This document shows, piece by piece, positions 52,850 to 61,094 of a stretch of 64,000 nt of DNA. Position 1 is the first letter of the stretch. Every line of letters starts with the position of its first letter. The stretch covers positions 50,157-114,156 of the forward strand of contig NZ_QUFI01000005.1 of the NCBI RefSeq assembly GCF_003478505.1, given 5' to 3'. The DNA comes from Clostridium sp. AF27-2AA (GTDB lineage: Bacteria; Bacillota; Clostridia; Lachnospirales; Lachnospiraceae). The notes beneath the pieces are model-generated. The model was not told the DNA's origin. It saw only the letters and a program-made list of their open reading frames with translations, and did no database searches. Made by a program: the position numbers and the translations under genes.

Positions 52850-55126
52850 ATGGCGACAGTAAGTGGATATGTGGAGAAAATCAAATATCGCAACGAGGAG
52901 AATGGCTACTCCATCCTGAATGTCAGCGCGGATGGCCTGGATTACGTTCTGGTGGGAACTTTTCCTTATATCAGTGAGGGAGATTTTATTGAGGCCACAG
53001 GGCGTGACGTGGAGCATCCCGTTTACGGCGACCAGATTCAGGTGGAATCCTACGAGCTGAAAGCACCGGAAGATACGGCATCCATGGAACGGTATCTGGG
53101 TTCCGGTGCCATCCGCGGTGTGGGAACGGCTCTGGCAGCGCGTATCGTGCGCCGGTTTAAGGCAGATACGTTCCGCATCATTGAAGAAGAGCCGGAACGT
53201 CTGGCAGAGGTAAAGGGCATCAGCGAAAAGATGGCCCGGGCCATTTCTGAGCAGATGGAATCCAAGAAAGAAATGCGTCAGGCCATGATGTTTCTGCAGG
53301 ATTACGGTATCTCCATGAGCCTGGCCCTGAAAATTTATAATGAATATGGCCCGCGTATGTATGGTATCATCAAGGAAAATCCATATCGCCTGGCGGACGA
53401 TATCCAGGGTGTCGGATTTAAGATGGCGGATGAGATTGCCCAGAAGGTCGGCATTTTCACGGATTCCGACTTCCGCATCCGCAGTGGTATTTACTACACC
53501 CTTCTGCAGTCTGTGGCCAACGGACACACCTATCTTCCGCAGGAGGAGCTTCTGGCGTCGGCTTCCGAACTTCTGCGCGTAGATCCGTCCGTGATGGAAA
53601 AGCATCTGACAGATCTGCAGATGGAAAAGAAGATCGTGGTGAAGGTGAATGAGGAGAATGTGCCGGATCCGGAGACGGCGGCGCAGGAAACAGATCCGCC
53701 GTCCCGCCATGTCTATGCCTCCCAGTATTACTACACAGAACTCAACACCGCCCGCATGCTCCACGACCTGAACCTGCGCGGTTCCGAGCCGGAAACAGAA
53801 ATCCGAAAAAAACTGGAGAAGATCTGCGAGGAAGAGAAGATTGAGCCGGATGAGCTTCAGATCCGGGCAGTCATTGAGGCAGTCAACAGCGGCCTTCTTA
53901 TCATCACTGGCGGCCCTGGTACCGGTAAGACAACAACCATCAACACCATCATCCGCTATTTTGAACAGGAGGAGATGGAGATTCTTCTGGCGGCACCGAC
54001 CGGACGCGCGGCTAAGCGTATGACAGAAGCCACCGGCTACGAGGCGCGCACCATTCACCGGCTTCTGGAGCTGACCGGAGTTCCGTCTGATGATAAAGAT
54101 ACTTCTGGCATGCACTTTGAGCGCAACGAGGAGAATCCGCTGGATGCGGATGCCATCATTATTGATGAAATGTCCATGGTAGATATTTACCTGATGCACG
54201 CGCTTCTTCGTGCCGTGAACCCGGGAACCCGCCTGATTCTGGTGGGTGATACCAACCAGCTTCCGAGTGTAGGTCCGGGCAACGTCCTGCGTGATCTGAT
54301 CGCGTCCAAAGCCTTTAATGTGGTACAGCTGACCCGGATCTTCCGTCAGGCTGCGGAGAGTGACATCATCGTGAACGCCCATAAGATCAACGATGGAGAA
54401 CGGATCCCGCTGGGAAAACGCAGCAAGGATTTTCTGTTTATCCGCCGGGAACAGCCGGACGCCATTATCAGCGCCATGCTGACGCTGGTGAGGGAAAAGC
54501 TTCCGAATTATGTGCATGCGGATATGTTTGATATTCAGATCATGACGCCCATGCGGAAGGGCGCGCTTGGCGTGGAACGGCTGAATACCATTCTGCAGAG
54601 CTTTTTAAATCCGCAGGACCCGTCCAAGCCGGAAAAAGAAGTGGGCGGAACCATCTACCGTGTCGGGGATAAGGTCATGCAGATTAAGAACAACTACCAG
54701 ATTGAGTGGGAGACCCGCAACCGCTATGGCATTCCGGTGGATTCCGGAGCCGGGGTGTTTAACGGGGATATCGGCATCATCCGTGAGATTAACACCTTTG
54801 CGGAAGAGCTGACCGTAGAGTTTGACGAGGGAAAGATGGTGGACTACAGCTTTAAGCAGCTGGAAGAGCTGGAGCTGGCCTACGCCATCACCATTCATAA
54901 GTCCCAGGGAAGTGAGTATCCGGCAGTCGTCATTCCGGTCTATTCCGGCCCCCGCATGCTGATGACAAGAAACTTGATTTACACGGCGGTCACCCGTGCC
55001 CGTGCCTGTGTGTGCCTGGTAGGAATTCCGGAGATGCTGCAGGCCATGGTGGACAACGAGGTAGAACAGCGCCGTTACACCGGATTGAAGATCCGGATTC
55101 AGGAGGTCATGAAATCAGAATTGTAA
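52850..55126 (+). CDS. recD2: RecD2-type SF1 DNA helicase
   Basis: A 758-residue 5'-3' DNA helicase of the RecD2 group, which works without RecBC in DNA repair and fork maintenance. The N-terminal OB-like domain (about 1-75) and helix-hairpin-helix segments (YLGSGAIRGVGTALAARIVRRF; LAEVKGISEKMARAI; DIQGVGFKMADEIA) precede the helicase core. Walker A ITGGPGTGKTT is near 354, Walker B AIIIDEMSMVD near 436, and LVGDTNQLPSVGPG and the last motif YTAVTRARACVCL near 710 are clear. It is expressed just after mreB, and its last codons overlap the comF region. Confidence 0.94.
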   Translation: MATVSGYVEKIKYRNEENGYSILNVSADGLDYVLVGTFPYISEGDFIEATGRDVEHPVYGDQIQVESYELKAPEDTASMERYLGSGAIRGVGTALAARIVRRFKADTFRIIEEEPERLAEVKGISEKMARAISEQMESKKEMRQAMMFLQDYGISMSLALKIYNEYGPRMYGIIKENPYRLADDIQGVGFKMADEIAQKVGIFTDSDFRIRSGIYYTLLQSVANGHTYLPQEELLASASELLRVDPSVMEKHLTDLQMEKKIVVKVNEENVPDPETAAQETDPPSRHVYASQYYYTELNTARMLHDLNLRGSEPETEIRKKLEKICEEEKIEPDELQIRAVIEAVNSGLLIITGGPGTGKTTTINTIIRYFEQEEMEILLAAPTGRAAKRMTEATGYEARTIHRLLELTGVPSDDKDTSGMHFERNEENPLDADAIIIDEMSMVDIYLMHALLRAVNPGTRLILVGDTNQLPSVGPGNVLRDLIASKAFNVVQLTRIFRQAAESDIIVNAHKINDGERIPLGKRSKDFLFIRREQPDAIISAMLTLVREKLPNYVHADMFDIQIMTPMRKGALGVERLNTILQSFLNPQDPSKPEKEVGGTIYRVGDKVMQIKNNYQIEWETRNRYGIPVDSGAGVFNGDIGIIREINTFAEELTVEFDEGKMVDYSFKQLEELELAYAITIHKSQGSEYPAVVIPVYSGPRMLMTRNLIYTAVTRARACVCLVGIPEMLQAMVDNEVEQRRYTGLKIRIQEVMKSEL

Positions 55127-55914
55127 AAATAGAACCCCTGGTCGGCCTGCTCTTTCCCCGCTGCTGTCCGGTCTGCAGCCAGATTGTACTGCCGGAGGGT
55201 GCGCTCATCTGTTCTGGCTGCGTGCCGAAGCTTCATTTTATTCAGCAGCCGTCCTGTAAAAAGTGCGGGACGGAGCTCATCAGTGACCGGGCGGAATACT
55301 GCCCGGACTGCCTGCGGCGGCAGCGCAGCTTTGAGTCCGGCGTGGCTTTAATCCGCTATGACACTGTGGCGCAGAAATCCATAGCGGCGGTCAAGTACAA
55401 AAACCGCCGGGAGTATCTGGATTTTTACGCAGAGGCCATTGCAAGGCGGTACGGCTATTTTTTCAAGTGTCATAAAGACGCGGTGCTGGTGCCGGTGCCA
55501 GTCCATCCGGCAAGACTGCGGAGCCGTGGCTTTAACCAGGCGGGGGAGCTGGCAGTACGCCTGGGGCGGCTGACCGGACTTCCGGTAAACGAACGCCTGC
55601 TGGTCCGGACTAAAAAGACAGCACCGCAGAAAGAACTCGGTCCGGATGAGCGTCTGCGGAATCTGCGCCACGCATTCGCGGTGGCGGCAGAATTCAGACA
55701 GGAACCTGCGCAGGACAAAACGGATAGCCGGAGGATGCCGGGACGAACAGCTTCAGTGCCCGCAGGTAAAGCAGCAAAACTCCCACAAACGGTCATTCTT
55801 GCAGACGACATTTACACCACAGGCAGCACCATAGAAGCCTGCGCCAGAGTTTTAAAAGCAGCCGGAGTGCGTCAGGTTTATTTCGTTTCTATCTGTATCG
55901 GTGGTGGCTTATAA
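55114..55914 (+). CDS. comF: ComF family protein with an apparent non-standard start
   Basis: ComF-type protein of about 266 residues: an N-terminal zinc-ribbon region (LLFPRCCPVCSQIV ... LICSGC ... SCKKCGTEL ... YCPDCLRRQ) and a C-terminal phosphoribosyltransferase domain with VPVPVHPARLRSRGFNQAGELA and the PRPP loop VILADDIYTTGSTIEAC. ComF helps DNA uptake in competence. Downstream of the AGGAGG at 55101-55106 there is no in-frame ATG, GTG or TTG before the conserved LLFP: ATC at 55114 (7 bases from the RBS) or ATT at 55120 would have to start translation. The only standard in-frame start is GTG at 55012, deep inside recD2, which would add a non-conserved 34-residue extension. Confidence 0.85.
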   Translation: MRIVKIEPLVGLLFPRCCPVCSQIVLPEGALICSGCVPKLHFIQQPSCKKCGTELISDRAEYCPDCLRRQRSFESGVALIRYDTVAQKSIAAVKYKNRREYLDFYAEAIARRYGYFFKCHKDAVLVPVPVHPARLRSRGFNQAGELAVRLGRLTGLPVNERLLVRTKKTAPQKELGPDERLRNLRHAFAVAAEFRQEPAQDKTDSRRMPGRTASVPAGKAAKLPQTVILADDIYTTGSTIEACARVLKAAGVRQVYFVSICIGGGL

Positions 55915-56008
55915 GCTGAAAAAACGGAAGAAACATGGAAAAAATATGAAAAAATCCGGAAAAACCACGGAAACACGCGGATTTCCGGCAAAAAAATAAA
56001 GAAAAAGA

Positions 56009-56037
56009 TTGACGCATGGACATCGTTATGCTATAGT
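56009..56037 (+). promoter_or_regulatory. Promoter of the rpmG-secE-nusG operon
   Basis: TTGACG (56009-56014), 17 bp, TATAGT (56032-56037), about 117 bp before rpmG. Confidence 0.8.
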
Positions 56038-56153
56038 GGTATGGCGAATGGAAGAGCTTAGGTCTTTTTTTTATGCTCAAAATTAGCCTGTGGGCTGGTC
56101 CGGCAGAAAAAAAGGCTGAAAAACAACGAAAAAATCAAGTGGAGGTGGAAGTC

Positions 56154-56303
56154 GTGCGCACAAAGATTACACTGGCATGTACAGAATGTAAACAGCGGAA
56201 CTACAACATGACGAAGGATAAAAAGACACATCCGGATCGCATGGAGACCAAAAAATATTGTAGATTCTGCAAAACTCATACTTTACACAAAGAAACCAAG
56301 TAA
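56154..56303 (+). CDS. rpmG: 50S ribosomal protein L33
   Basis: L33 of the large ribosomal subunit, 49 residues. [49 protein letters not shown] has the two CxxC pairs of the zinc-binding form (C+). The start is GTG at 56154, 8 bases after GGAGG; upstream in-frame codons are not conserved. The order rpmG-secE-nusG-rplK-rplA is common in Firmicutes. Confidence 0.96.
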   Translation: MRTKITLACTECKQRNYNMTKDKKTHPDRMETKKYCRFCKTHTLHKETK

Positions 56304-56315
56304 GGAGTGTGAACT

Positions 56316-56519
56316 ATGGGAGAAACTACAGGCACTGAGAAGGCTCCGAAGAAGAGCTTTTTCAAGGGTTTAAAAGCTGAGTTCAACAAAATCGTATGGC
56401 CTGACCAGGAAACCGTTGGCAAGCAGACTGTTGCTGTTGTGGCGGTTACCGCTGCGCTGGGAATTATCATCGCAATCCTGGATTTCATTATCAAATGGGG
56501 CCTCAGCTTCATTATTTAA
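56316..56519 (+). CDS. secE: Preprotein translocase subunit SecE
   Basis: Essential small subunit of SecYEG, 67 residues. A cytosolic amphipathic part (KKSFFKGLKAEFNKIVWPDQETVGKQT) with the conserved W-P turn is followed by one transmembrane helix (VAVVAVTAALGIIIAILDFIIKWGLSFII). Such short single-span SecE is typical of Gram-positive bacteria. It lies 12 bp after rpmG and 19 bp before nusG. Confidence 0.96.
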   Translation: MGETTGTEKAPKKSFFKGLKAEFNKIVWPDQETVGKQTVAVVAVTAALGIIIAILDFIIKWGLSFII

Positions 56520-56538
56520 TTAAGGCGAGGGTGATAAG

Positions 56539-57054
56539 ATGTCAGAAGCAAAGTGGTATGTAGTTCATACCTATTCAGGCTACGAGAACAAAGTTAAAGT
56601 TGACATTGAGAAAACCATTGAGAACCGTAACCTCCAGGATCAGATCCTCGAAGTTTCCGTTCCGATGCTCGAAGTCGCAGAACTCAAGAACGGCGTGGAG
56701 AAGCTTGCGGACAAAAAAATGTTCCCAGGCTATGTACTCATCCATATGATCATGAACGATGATACCTGGTATGTAGTACGCAACACCCGCGGTGTAACCG
56801 GCTTTGTCGGACCGGGTTCCAAGCCTGTTCCGTTAAGCGATGAGGAGATGGAGAGCCTCGGATTCGGAAAGACAGAAGTCGCTCTGGATTATGCGGTTGG
56901 TGATACCATTGTGGTAACCGCCGGCGCATGGAAGGACACGATCGGTGCCGTTAAGTCTATCAATGAGAGTAAGCACACTCTTACGATCAATGTCGAAATG
57001 TTCGGCCGTGAAACACCGGTTGAACTCAATTTCACAGAAGTGAAACACATGTAA
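56539..57054 (+). CDS. nusG: Transcription elongation/termination factor NusG
   Basis: NusG, 171 residues. The NGN domain starts AKWYVVHTYSGYENKVKVDIEKTIENR and includes MFPGYVLIHMIMNDDTWYVVRNTRGVTGFVG, the RNA-polymerase-binding region. The C-terminal KOW domain contains GDTIVVTAGAWKDTIGAVKSINESKHTLTINVEMFGRETPVELNF. It is in the usual secE-nusG-rplK order. An L1-type site lies between its stop codon and rplK. Confidence 0.97.
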   Translation: MSEAKWYVVHTYSGYENKVKVDIEKTIENRNLQDQILEVSVPMLEVAELKNGVEKLADKKMFPGYVLIHMIMNDDTWYVVRNTRGVTGFVGPGSKPVPLSDEEMESLGFGKTEVALDYAVGDTIVVTAGAWKDTIGAVKSINESKHTLTINVEMFGRETPVELNFTEVKHM

Positions 57055-57083
57055 CAACGAAAAAGGACCGGTGATGCCGGTTC

Positions 57084-57111
57084 GTGGGAGGGACACCCCC
57101 GACAATACCAC
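57084..57111 (+). promoter_or_regulatory. L1-type mRNA binding site upstream of rplK
   Basis: A 28-nt element beginning GTGGGAGGGACA and ending GACAATACCAC. GTGG pairs with CCAC, and GGG/CCC forms an inner stem across an asymmetric internal loop, as in L1 mRNA sites that mimic the 23S rRNA target. It lies 21 nt upstream of the rplK ATG and would let free L1 repress rplK-rplA translation. Confidence 0.75.
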
Positions 57112-57131
57112 ATTATTAGGAGGTCATTATC

Positions 57132-57557
57132 ATGGCAAAGAAAGTTACTGGTTACATCAAATTACAGATCCCGGCAGGCAAGGCTACCCCGGCTCCGCCA
57201 GTAGGTCCGGCACTGGGTCAGCACGGTGTTAATATCGTACAGTTCACCAAGGAGTTCAACGCAAGAACCGCAGATCAGGGCGATCTGATCATCCCGGTTG
57301 TTATTACCGTATATGCAGACAGAAGCTTCAGCTTCGTTACCAAGACTCCGCCGGCAGCTGTTCTGTTAAAGAAAGCCTGCAAGATCAAATCCGGTTCCGC
57401 AACCCCGAACAAGACCAAAGTTGCTACCATCTCTAAGGCAGATCTTCAGAAGATCGCTGAGACCAAGATGCCTGACTTAAACGCAGCAAGTCTGGAAGCA
57501 GCTATGAGCATGATTGCAGGTACTGCAAGAAGCATGGGTATCACTGTTGAGGAGTAA
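57132..57557 (+). CDS. rplK: 50S ribosomal protein L11
   Basis: L11 of the GTPase-associated centre, 141 residues. The start [46 protein letters not shown] and the RNA-binding C-terminal domain ([47 protein letters not shown]) are those of the family, at normal length. RBS TTAGGAGG precedes the ATG. Binding of 23S rRNA helices 43 and 44 is established for L11. An L1-type site lies upstream, and another follows before rplA. Confidence 0.97.
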   Translation: MAKKVTGYIKLQIPAGKATPAPPVGPALGQHGVNIVQFTKEFNARTADQGDLIIPVVITVYADRSFSFVTKTPPAAVLLKKACKIKSGSATPNKTKVATISKADLQKIAETKMPDLNAASLEAAMSMIAGTARSMGITVEE

Positions 57558-57592
57558 TTCTTCATACAGGACTGAGATGAAACTTTAAATAC

Positions 57593-57620
57593 GTGGGAGG
57601 GACATCCCCGACAATACCAC
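57593..57620 (+). promoter_or_regulatory. Second L1-type mRNA binding site, upstream of rplA
   Basis: This 28-nt element differs from the one at 57084-57111 at a single base (T instead of C in the small inner loop). It ends directly before TAGGAGG, the RBS of rplA, so L1 binding should block rplA translation directly. Confidence 0.75.
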
Positions 57621-57637
57621 TAGGAGGTTATTTTATT

Positions 57638-58333
57638 ATGAAACATGGAAAGAGATACGTAGAAGCGGCTAAAGCAGTAGACCGCGCTACTCTTTATGAT
57701 GCAGCAGACGCTATCGCACTTGTTAAGAAGACTGCTGTAGCTAAATTTGATGAAACCATTGAGGCTCATATCAGAACCGGTTGTGACGGACGTCACGCTG
57801 ACCAGCAGATCCGTGGTGCAGTTGTTCTCCCGCACGGTACTGGTAAAGTTACCAGAATCCTTGTTTTCGCTAAGGGCGTAAAGGCTGACGAGGCTCAGGC
57901 TGCAGGCGCAGATTTCGTAGGCGCTGAGGAGCTGATCCCGAAGATCCAGAACGAAGGCTGGTTAGATTTCGATGTAGTTGTAGCTACCCCGGATATGATG
58001 GGTGTTGTTGGTCGTCTGGGTCGTGTACTTGGACCGAAGGGCTTAATGCCGAACCCGAAGGCTGGTACCGTAACCATGGACGTAACCAAAGCTATCAACG
58101 ATATCAAAGCTGGTAAGATCGAGTACAGACTTGATAAAACCAACATCATCCACGTGCCAGTGGGTAAAGCTTCTTTCACTGAGGAGCAGTTAGCGGACAA
58201 CTTCCAGACGCTTATGGATGCAATCAACAAAGCAAAACCGGCTACCTTAAAGGGTGCTTACATCAAGAGCGCAACCCTGACCTCTACCATGGGCCCGGGC
58301 GTTAAGCTGAACGTAGTTAAGCTGATGGCTTAA
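57638..58333 (+). CDS. rplA: 50S ribosomal protein L1
   Basis: L1, 231 residues, the stalk protein at the tRNA exit side and an mRNA-binding autoregulator. [78 protein letters not shown] and [20 protein letters not shown] are diagnostic. The ATG at 57638 follows TAGGAGG; the upstream GTG at 57593 lies in the regulatory element and is not a start. Confidence 0.97.
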   Translation: MKHGKRYVEAAKAVDRATLYDAADAIALVKKTAVAKFDETIEAHIRTGCDGRHADQQIRGAVVLPHGTGKVTRILVFAKGVKADEAQAAGADFVGAEELIPKIQNEGWLDFDVVVATPDMMGVVGRLGRVLGPKGLMPNPKAGTVTMDVTKAINDIKAGKIEYRLDKTNIIHVPVGKASFTEEQLADNFQTLMDAINKAKPATLKGAYIKSATLTSTMGPGVKLNVVKLMA

Positions 58334-58354
58334 TCAGATTTTGCAAAAAACTGA

Positions 58355-58383
58355 TTGACAATCCCAATATAGTATGTTATCAT
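58355..58383 (+). promoter_or_regulatory. Promoter of rplJ-rplL
   Basis: TTGACA (58355-58360), 17 bp, TATCAT (58378-58383). It is 21 bp after the rplA stop. Confidence 0.8.
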
Positions 58384-58389
58384 ACACAA

Positions 58390-58514
58390 GTATTGACTGC
58401 CGAAGACAGTAGGTGCCGTAAGGCGTAAGGTTACAGCCGCCTACCGAGGAACGTACAATTTGTATTAAATGACGAATTTGTAGAGCCCCTCTGTCTTGCA
58501 CAGTGGGGCTTTTC
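58390..58514 (+). ncRNA. Ribosomal protein L10 leader with attenuator
   Basis: The leader contains the L10-leader core GCCGAAGACAGTAGGTGCC ... GGCGTAAGG ... GCCGCCTACCGAGG (about 58398-58450), which binds the L10(L12)4 complex. It ends in a terminator: AGCCCCTCTGT (58484-58494) pairs with ACAGTGGGGCT (58500-58510), followed by TTTT. Excess L10-L12 would favour termination and lower rplJL expression. Confidence 0.88.
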
Positions 58515-58557
58515 CTTGCAGTCTCCAGTTATATAATAAAACAGGAGGAAGACATTC

Positions 58558-59052
58558 ATGGCTAAAGTTGAGTTAAAACAGCCTATCGTAGCTGAGATCT
58601 CCGAGCTGTTAAACGGCGCTGCATCCGCAGTAGTAGTAGACTATCGTGGTCTTACTGTTGCTCAGGATACCGAGCTTCGTAAGCAGTTAAGAGAAGCTGG
58701 TGTTACTTACAAAGTATACAAGAACACCATGATCAAGCGTGCAGCTGAGGGTACTGATTTCGCAGCTCTGGATCCGGATTTAGAAGGACCGACCGCAATC
58801 GCAGTATCTAAGGATGACGCTACAGCTCCGGCAAGAATCCTGGCTGAGTTTGCTAAAAAGGCAGACAAGCTTGAGATCAAAGCTGGTGTTGTTGAAGGTA
58901 CTTACTATGATCAGAAGGGTATGCAGGTTATCGCAACCATCCCGTCCAGAGAAGTACTTCTCGGAAAGTTACTGGGAAGCATCCAGTCTCCGATCACCAA
59001 CTTCGCTCGTGTGCTTAATCAGATCGCTGAGAAGCAGGGCGCAGAGGCTTAA
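58558..59052 (+). CDS. rplJ: 50S ribosomal protein L10
   Basis: L10, 164 residues, base of the L7/L12 stalk. KQPIVAEISELLNGAASAVVVDYRGLTVAQDTELRKQLREAGVTYKVYKNTMIKRA is the rRNA- and L11-binding N-terminal domain; the C-terminal helix (ITNFARVLNQIAEKQGA) binds L12 dimers. It is normal in length. RBS AGGAGG lies before the ATG. It is controlled by the leader just upstream and expressed with rplL. Confidence 0.97.
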   Translation: MAKVELKQPIVAEISELLNGAASAVVVDYRGLTVAQDTELRKQLREAGVTYKVYKNTMIKRAAEGTDFAALDPDLEGPTAIAVSKDDATAPARILAEFAKKADKLEIKAGVVEGTYYDQKGMQVIATIPSREVLLGKLLGSIQSPITNFARVLNQIAEKQGAEA

Positions 59053-59167
59053 TTATCTGAGCATGGTTCTGCGGCCAGCCGTATGAGCAGTCAGAAGTAA
59101 GCATTTCGATGTCATATCGAACAACAATTGATTTAGAATTATAATTATTTTAATGGAGGAAATTAAA

Positions 59168-59542
59168 ATGGCAAAGTTAACCACTGCAGAGTTTATCGAA
59201 GCTATCAAAGAGTTATCCGTATTAGAGCTGAACGACCTGGTAAAGGCTTGTGAGGAAGAGTTCGGCGTATCCGCAGCAGCAGGCGTTGTAGTTGCAGCAG
59301 CAGCAGGCGCAGGCGAGGCAGCTGAGGAGAAGACTGAGTTCGACGTAGAGCTGACCGAGGTTGGCCCGAACAAGGTTAAAGTTATCAAGGTTGTACGTGA
59401 AGCTACCGGTCTTGGTCTGAAAGAGGCTAAGGACGTAGTTGACGGTGCTCCGAAGGTCCTGAAAGAGGGCGCTTCTAAGGAAGAGGCTGAGGACATCAAG
59501 GCTAAACTTGAGGCTGAGGGCGCAAAAGTTACCCTGAAGTAA
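59168..59542 (+). CDS. rplL: 50S ribosomal protein L7/L12
   Basis: Stalk protein L7/L12, 124 residues. N-terminal dimerisation helix pair ([32 protein letters not shown]), an alanine-rich hinge ([20 protein letters not shown]) and the factor-binding C-terminal domain ([42 protein letters not shown]). The ATG at 59168 follows GGAGG; an in-frame ATG at 59153 is upstream of the RBS. A terminator follows directly, and rpoB is not the next gene, unlike the usual order. Confidence 0.97.
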   Translation: MAKLTTAEFIEAIKELSVLELNDLVKACEEEFGVSAAAGVVVAAAAGAGEAAEEKTEFDVELTEVGPNKVKVIKVVREATGLGLKEAKDVVDGAPKVLKEGASKEEAEDIKAKLEAEGAKVTLK

Positions 59543-59562
59543 TTAAAACTCAACTAGAGCTT

Positions 59563-59597
59563 AAAACCCCGGGATCCGCAAGGAATTCCGGGGTTTT
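59563..59597 (+). terminator. Terminator of rplJ-rplL
   Basis: AAAACCCCGG pairs with CCGGGGTTTT across the loop region GATCCGCAAGGAATT, followed by a T run. Confidence 0.9.
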
Positions 59598-59617
59598 TCT
59601 GTTATACAAAAAATATG

Positions 59618-59656
59618 CAAAAAAATACCCGGAAGCCCTTGCGGATTTCCGGGTAT
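59618..59656 (-). terminator. Terminator of csp
   Basis: On the minus strand ATACCCGGAA (from 59656) pairs with TTCCGGGTAT (to 59625) and runs into seven T residues. Its loop ATCCGCAAGG repeats that of the rplL terminator in inverted orientation. Confidence 0.88.
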
Positions 59657-59675
59657 CCTATTTTCAGGTGGTAAA

Positions 59676-59882
59676 TTAAGCTACAACGTGAACGTTAACA
59701 GCCTGCAGACCACGGTTGCCCTCAGCGGTATCGAAGGTAACTTTCTGGCCATCCTCTAAGGTCTTGTAGCCGTCAGCTACGATACCGGAGAAGTGTACGA
59801 ATACTTCCTCGCCAGTCTCATCGTTGGTGATGAAGCCATAACCCTTAGTTGCGTTGAACCATTTAACTGTACCGTTATTCAT
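59676..59882 (-). CDS. csp: Cold-shock protein, CspA family
   Basis: A 68-residue single OB-fold nucleic-acid chaperone. [34 protein letters not shown] carries RNP1 (KGYGFI) and RNP2 (VFVHF), and the tail [13 protein letters not shown] matches the family. Cold-shock proteins melt mRNA structure and can antitermine. RBS AGGAGGT precedes the ATG. The leader of about 130 nt has a long A/T-rich inverted repeat, a promoter lies at 60017-60045, and a terminator is just downstream. Confidence 0.96.
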   Translation of the reverse strand: MNNGTVKWFNATKGYGFITNDETGEEVFVHFSGIVADGYKTLEDGQKVTFDTAEGNRGLQAVNVHVVA

Positions 59883-59934
59883 TGTGGTACCTCCTATAAA
59901 AAAATAAAATTTGTATTTTCGTATGAAACAAAAA

Positions 59935-59987
59935 TCACATATTTTTGTAAATCTGGAATGTACTTCTTGACTTACAAAAATATGTGA
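59935..59987 (-). repeat. 16-bp inverted repeat in the csp leader
   Basis: Arms 59935-59950 and 59972-59987 (core CACATATTTTTGTAA and its complement) are perfectly complementary over 16 bp, with a 21-nt loop. It lies within the predicted csp 5' leader, about 50 nt before the start codon. A temperature-sensitive RNA structure is a reasonable inference. Confidence 0.75.
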
Positions 59988-60016
59988 ATCAAAAGCTCAT
60001 ATCAAAATACACTGTG

Positions 60017-60045
60017 AGTTTACCACCCAACCCCTTTTCTGTCAA
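60017..60045 (-). promoter_or_regulatory. Promoter of csp
   Basis: On the minus strand TTGACA (60040-60045), 17 bp, TAAACT (60017-60022). Confidence 0.65.
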
Positions 60046-60125
60046 GCAATTTCGGCATTTCTTTAGATACTGAAGCAGTGGGTGATTGCAGTTCACAGGC
60101 AGGAGTTTTAAAGCTTGTGTGATGG

Positions 60126-60158
60126 GTGCGTGACCGGGGAAAGTGGCCGGCCACGCAC
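60126..60158. other. GC-rich hairpin between csp and lysR
   Basis: GTGCGTG (60126-60132) pairs with CACGCAC (60152-60158), with an inner CCGG/CCGG stem. No T tract follows on either strand close by, so its role as a terminator for lysR is uncertain. Confidence 0.4.
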
Positions 60159-60188
60159 GCTATGCCAAAACAAAAAATGGAAAAGTTG

Positions 60189-61073
60189 TCAAAGGGAAAA
60201 GGAAAGCTTCTGGCTATCAGAAAGCCAGGCCTTCATGGCTCCGGTGAGCCATTTGTTCCGGTGGTAAAGCGTCTGCAGCCAGAGTGATGGAATGTCGCAT
60301 TCGCAGTTCAGCCGGGCCAGATTTTGAAAGAGCGGATGATTCTGCGCAATCAGATCCGGAACCGGAACAATAACAGAGGAACCACTTTGTGGATCCGCGC
60401 TGGCTGCAATGGAAAGCGCTAATCCCGGATCCGCAATATACAGCTGCCTGGAAGCAGAAACGTTCGCCCTGGAATTGTAACAGCTGGTGCGGATGATCGG
60501 ATAATGGGAAACATCTTCTGCGCCCGGTCCTGCATGGCTGGTCAGAGGATGTGCTTTGTTTGTGTAATAGTGAACCGGAACCGGCTGATCTTCCAAAGCA
60601 TGGAGCAGATCGGCATCGGTGTAAAGCGTGTCCAGCGTCAGGGCGAGGTCAATCTCGTTATGCCGCAGACGGGAAAGCAGATCGTCCGGATTCTGTACGG
60701 TCTGCACCTCCAGGTCAACCTGGGGATAGCTTTGCAGGTAGCGCGCAATGGCGCTGCCAACAGCCGGGGACAGCGGGCTTAATATGCCAAGACGCAGAGA
60801 ACCGCTTACAGCGGCCTCCTTCTGTCTGCCAACCATCAGGGCATCTTCCGACATACGGACGATGGCGCCTGCGTAGGATAAGAATTCCTGCCCGATCTGT
60901 GTGATACGGATCTGTTTACCCACACGCTCATAGAGCTGCGCTCCGAGTTCCTGCTCCAGCTGCTGCATCTGCATGGTAACAGTAGACTGGGCGTAACCCA
61001 GCGCTTTTGCAGCCTTGGAGAGACTCTGGGTCTCAGCTACTTTGGTAAATGTAATCAGGTTTCTAATTTCCAT
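60189..61073 (-). CDS. LysR-family transcriptional regulator
   Basis: A 294-residue LysR-type regulator. The winged helix is at 1-65 (MEIRNLITFTKVAETQSLSKAAKALGYAQSTVTMQMQQLEQELGAQLYERVGKQIRIT), followed by the two-lobe effector domain (GSLRLGILSPLSPAVGSAIARYLQSYPQVDLEVQ ... IDLALTLD). The start at 61073 fits the family; the frame is open to 61364 but that extension is not conserved and overlaps the divergent gene. A 21-bp inverted repeat sits in its own promoter spacer. The divergently transcribed polysaccharide deacetylase gene is a possible target. The effector is unknown. Confidence 0.9.
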   Translation of the reverse strand: MEIRNLITFTKVAETQSLSKAAKALGYAQSTVTMQMQQLEQELGAQLYERVGKQIRITQIGQEFLSYAGAIVRMSEDALMVGRQKEAAVSGSLRLGILSPLSPAVGSAIARYLQSYPQVDLEVQTVQNPDDLLSRLRHNEIDLALTLDTLYTDADLLHALEDQPVPVHYYTNKAHPLTSHAGPGAEDVSHYPIIRTSCYNSRANVSASRQLYIADPGLALSIAASADPQSGSSVIVPVPDLIAQNHPLFQNLARLNCECDIPSLWLQTLYHRNKWLTGAMKAWLSDSQKLSFSL

Positions 61074-61094
61074 GAAATACTTTCTAATATCGGA

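Noticed and set aside
52766..54517. 583-codon open frame on the minus strand
   Set aside because: It lies wholly antisense to recD2, lacks known motifs, and its Cys/His/Leu-rich translation is typical of the reverse strand of a coding region.
60504..60904. Plus-strand frames opposite lysR
   Set aside because: Antisense to a complete LysR protein; no RBS and no family features.
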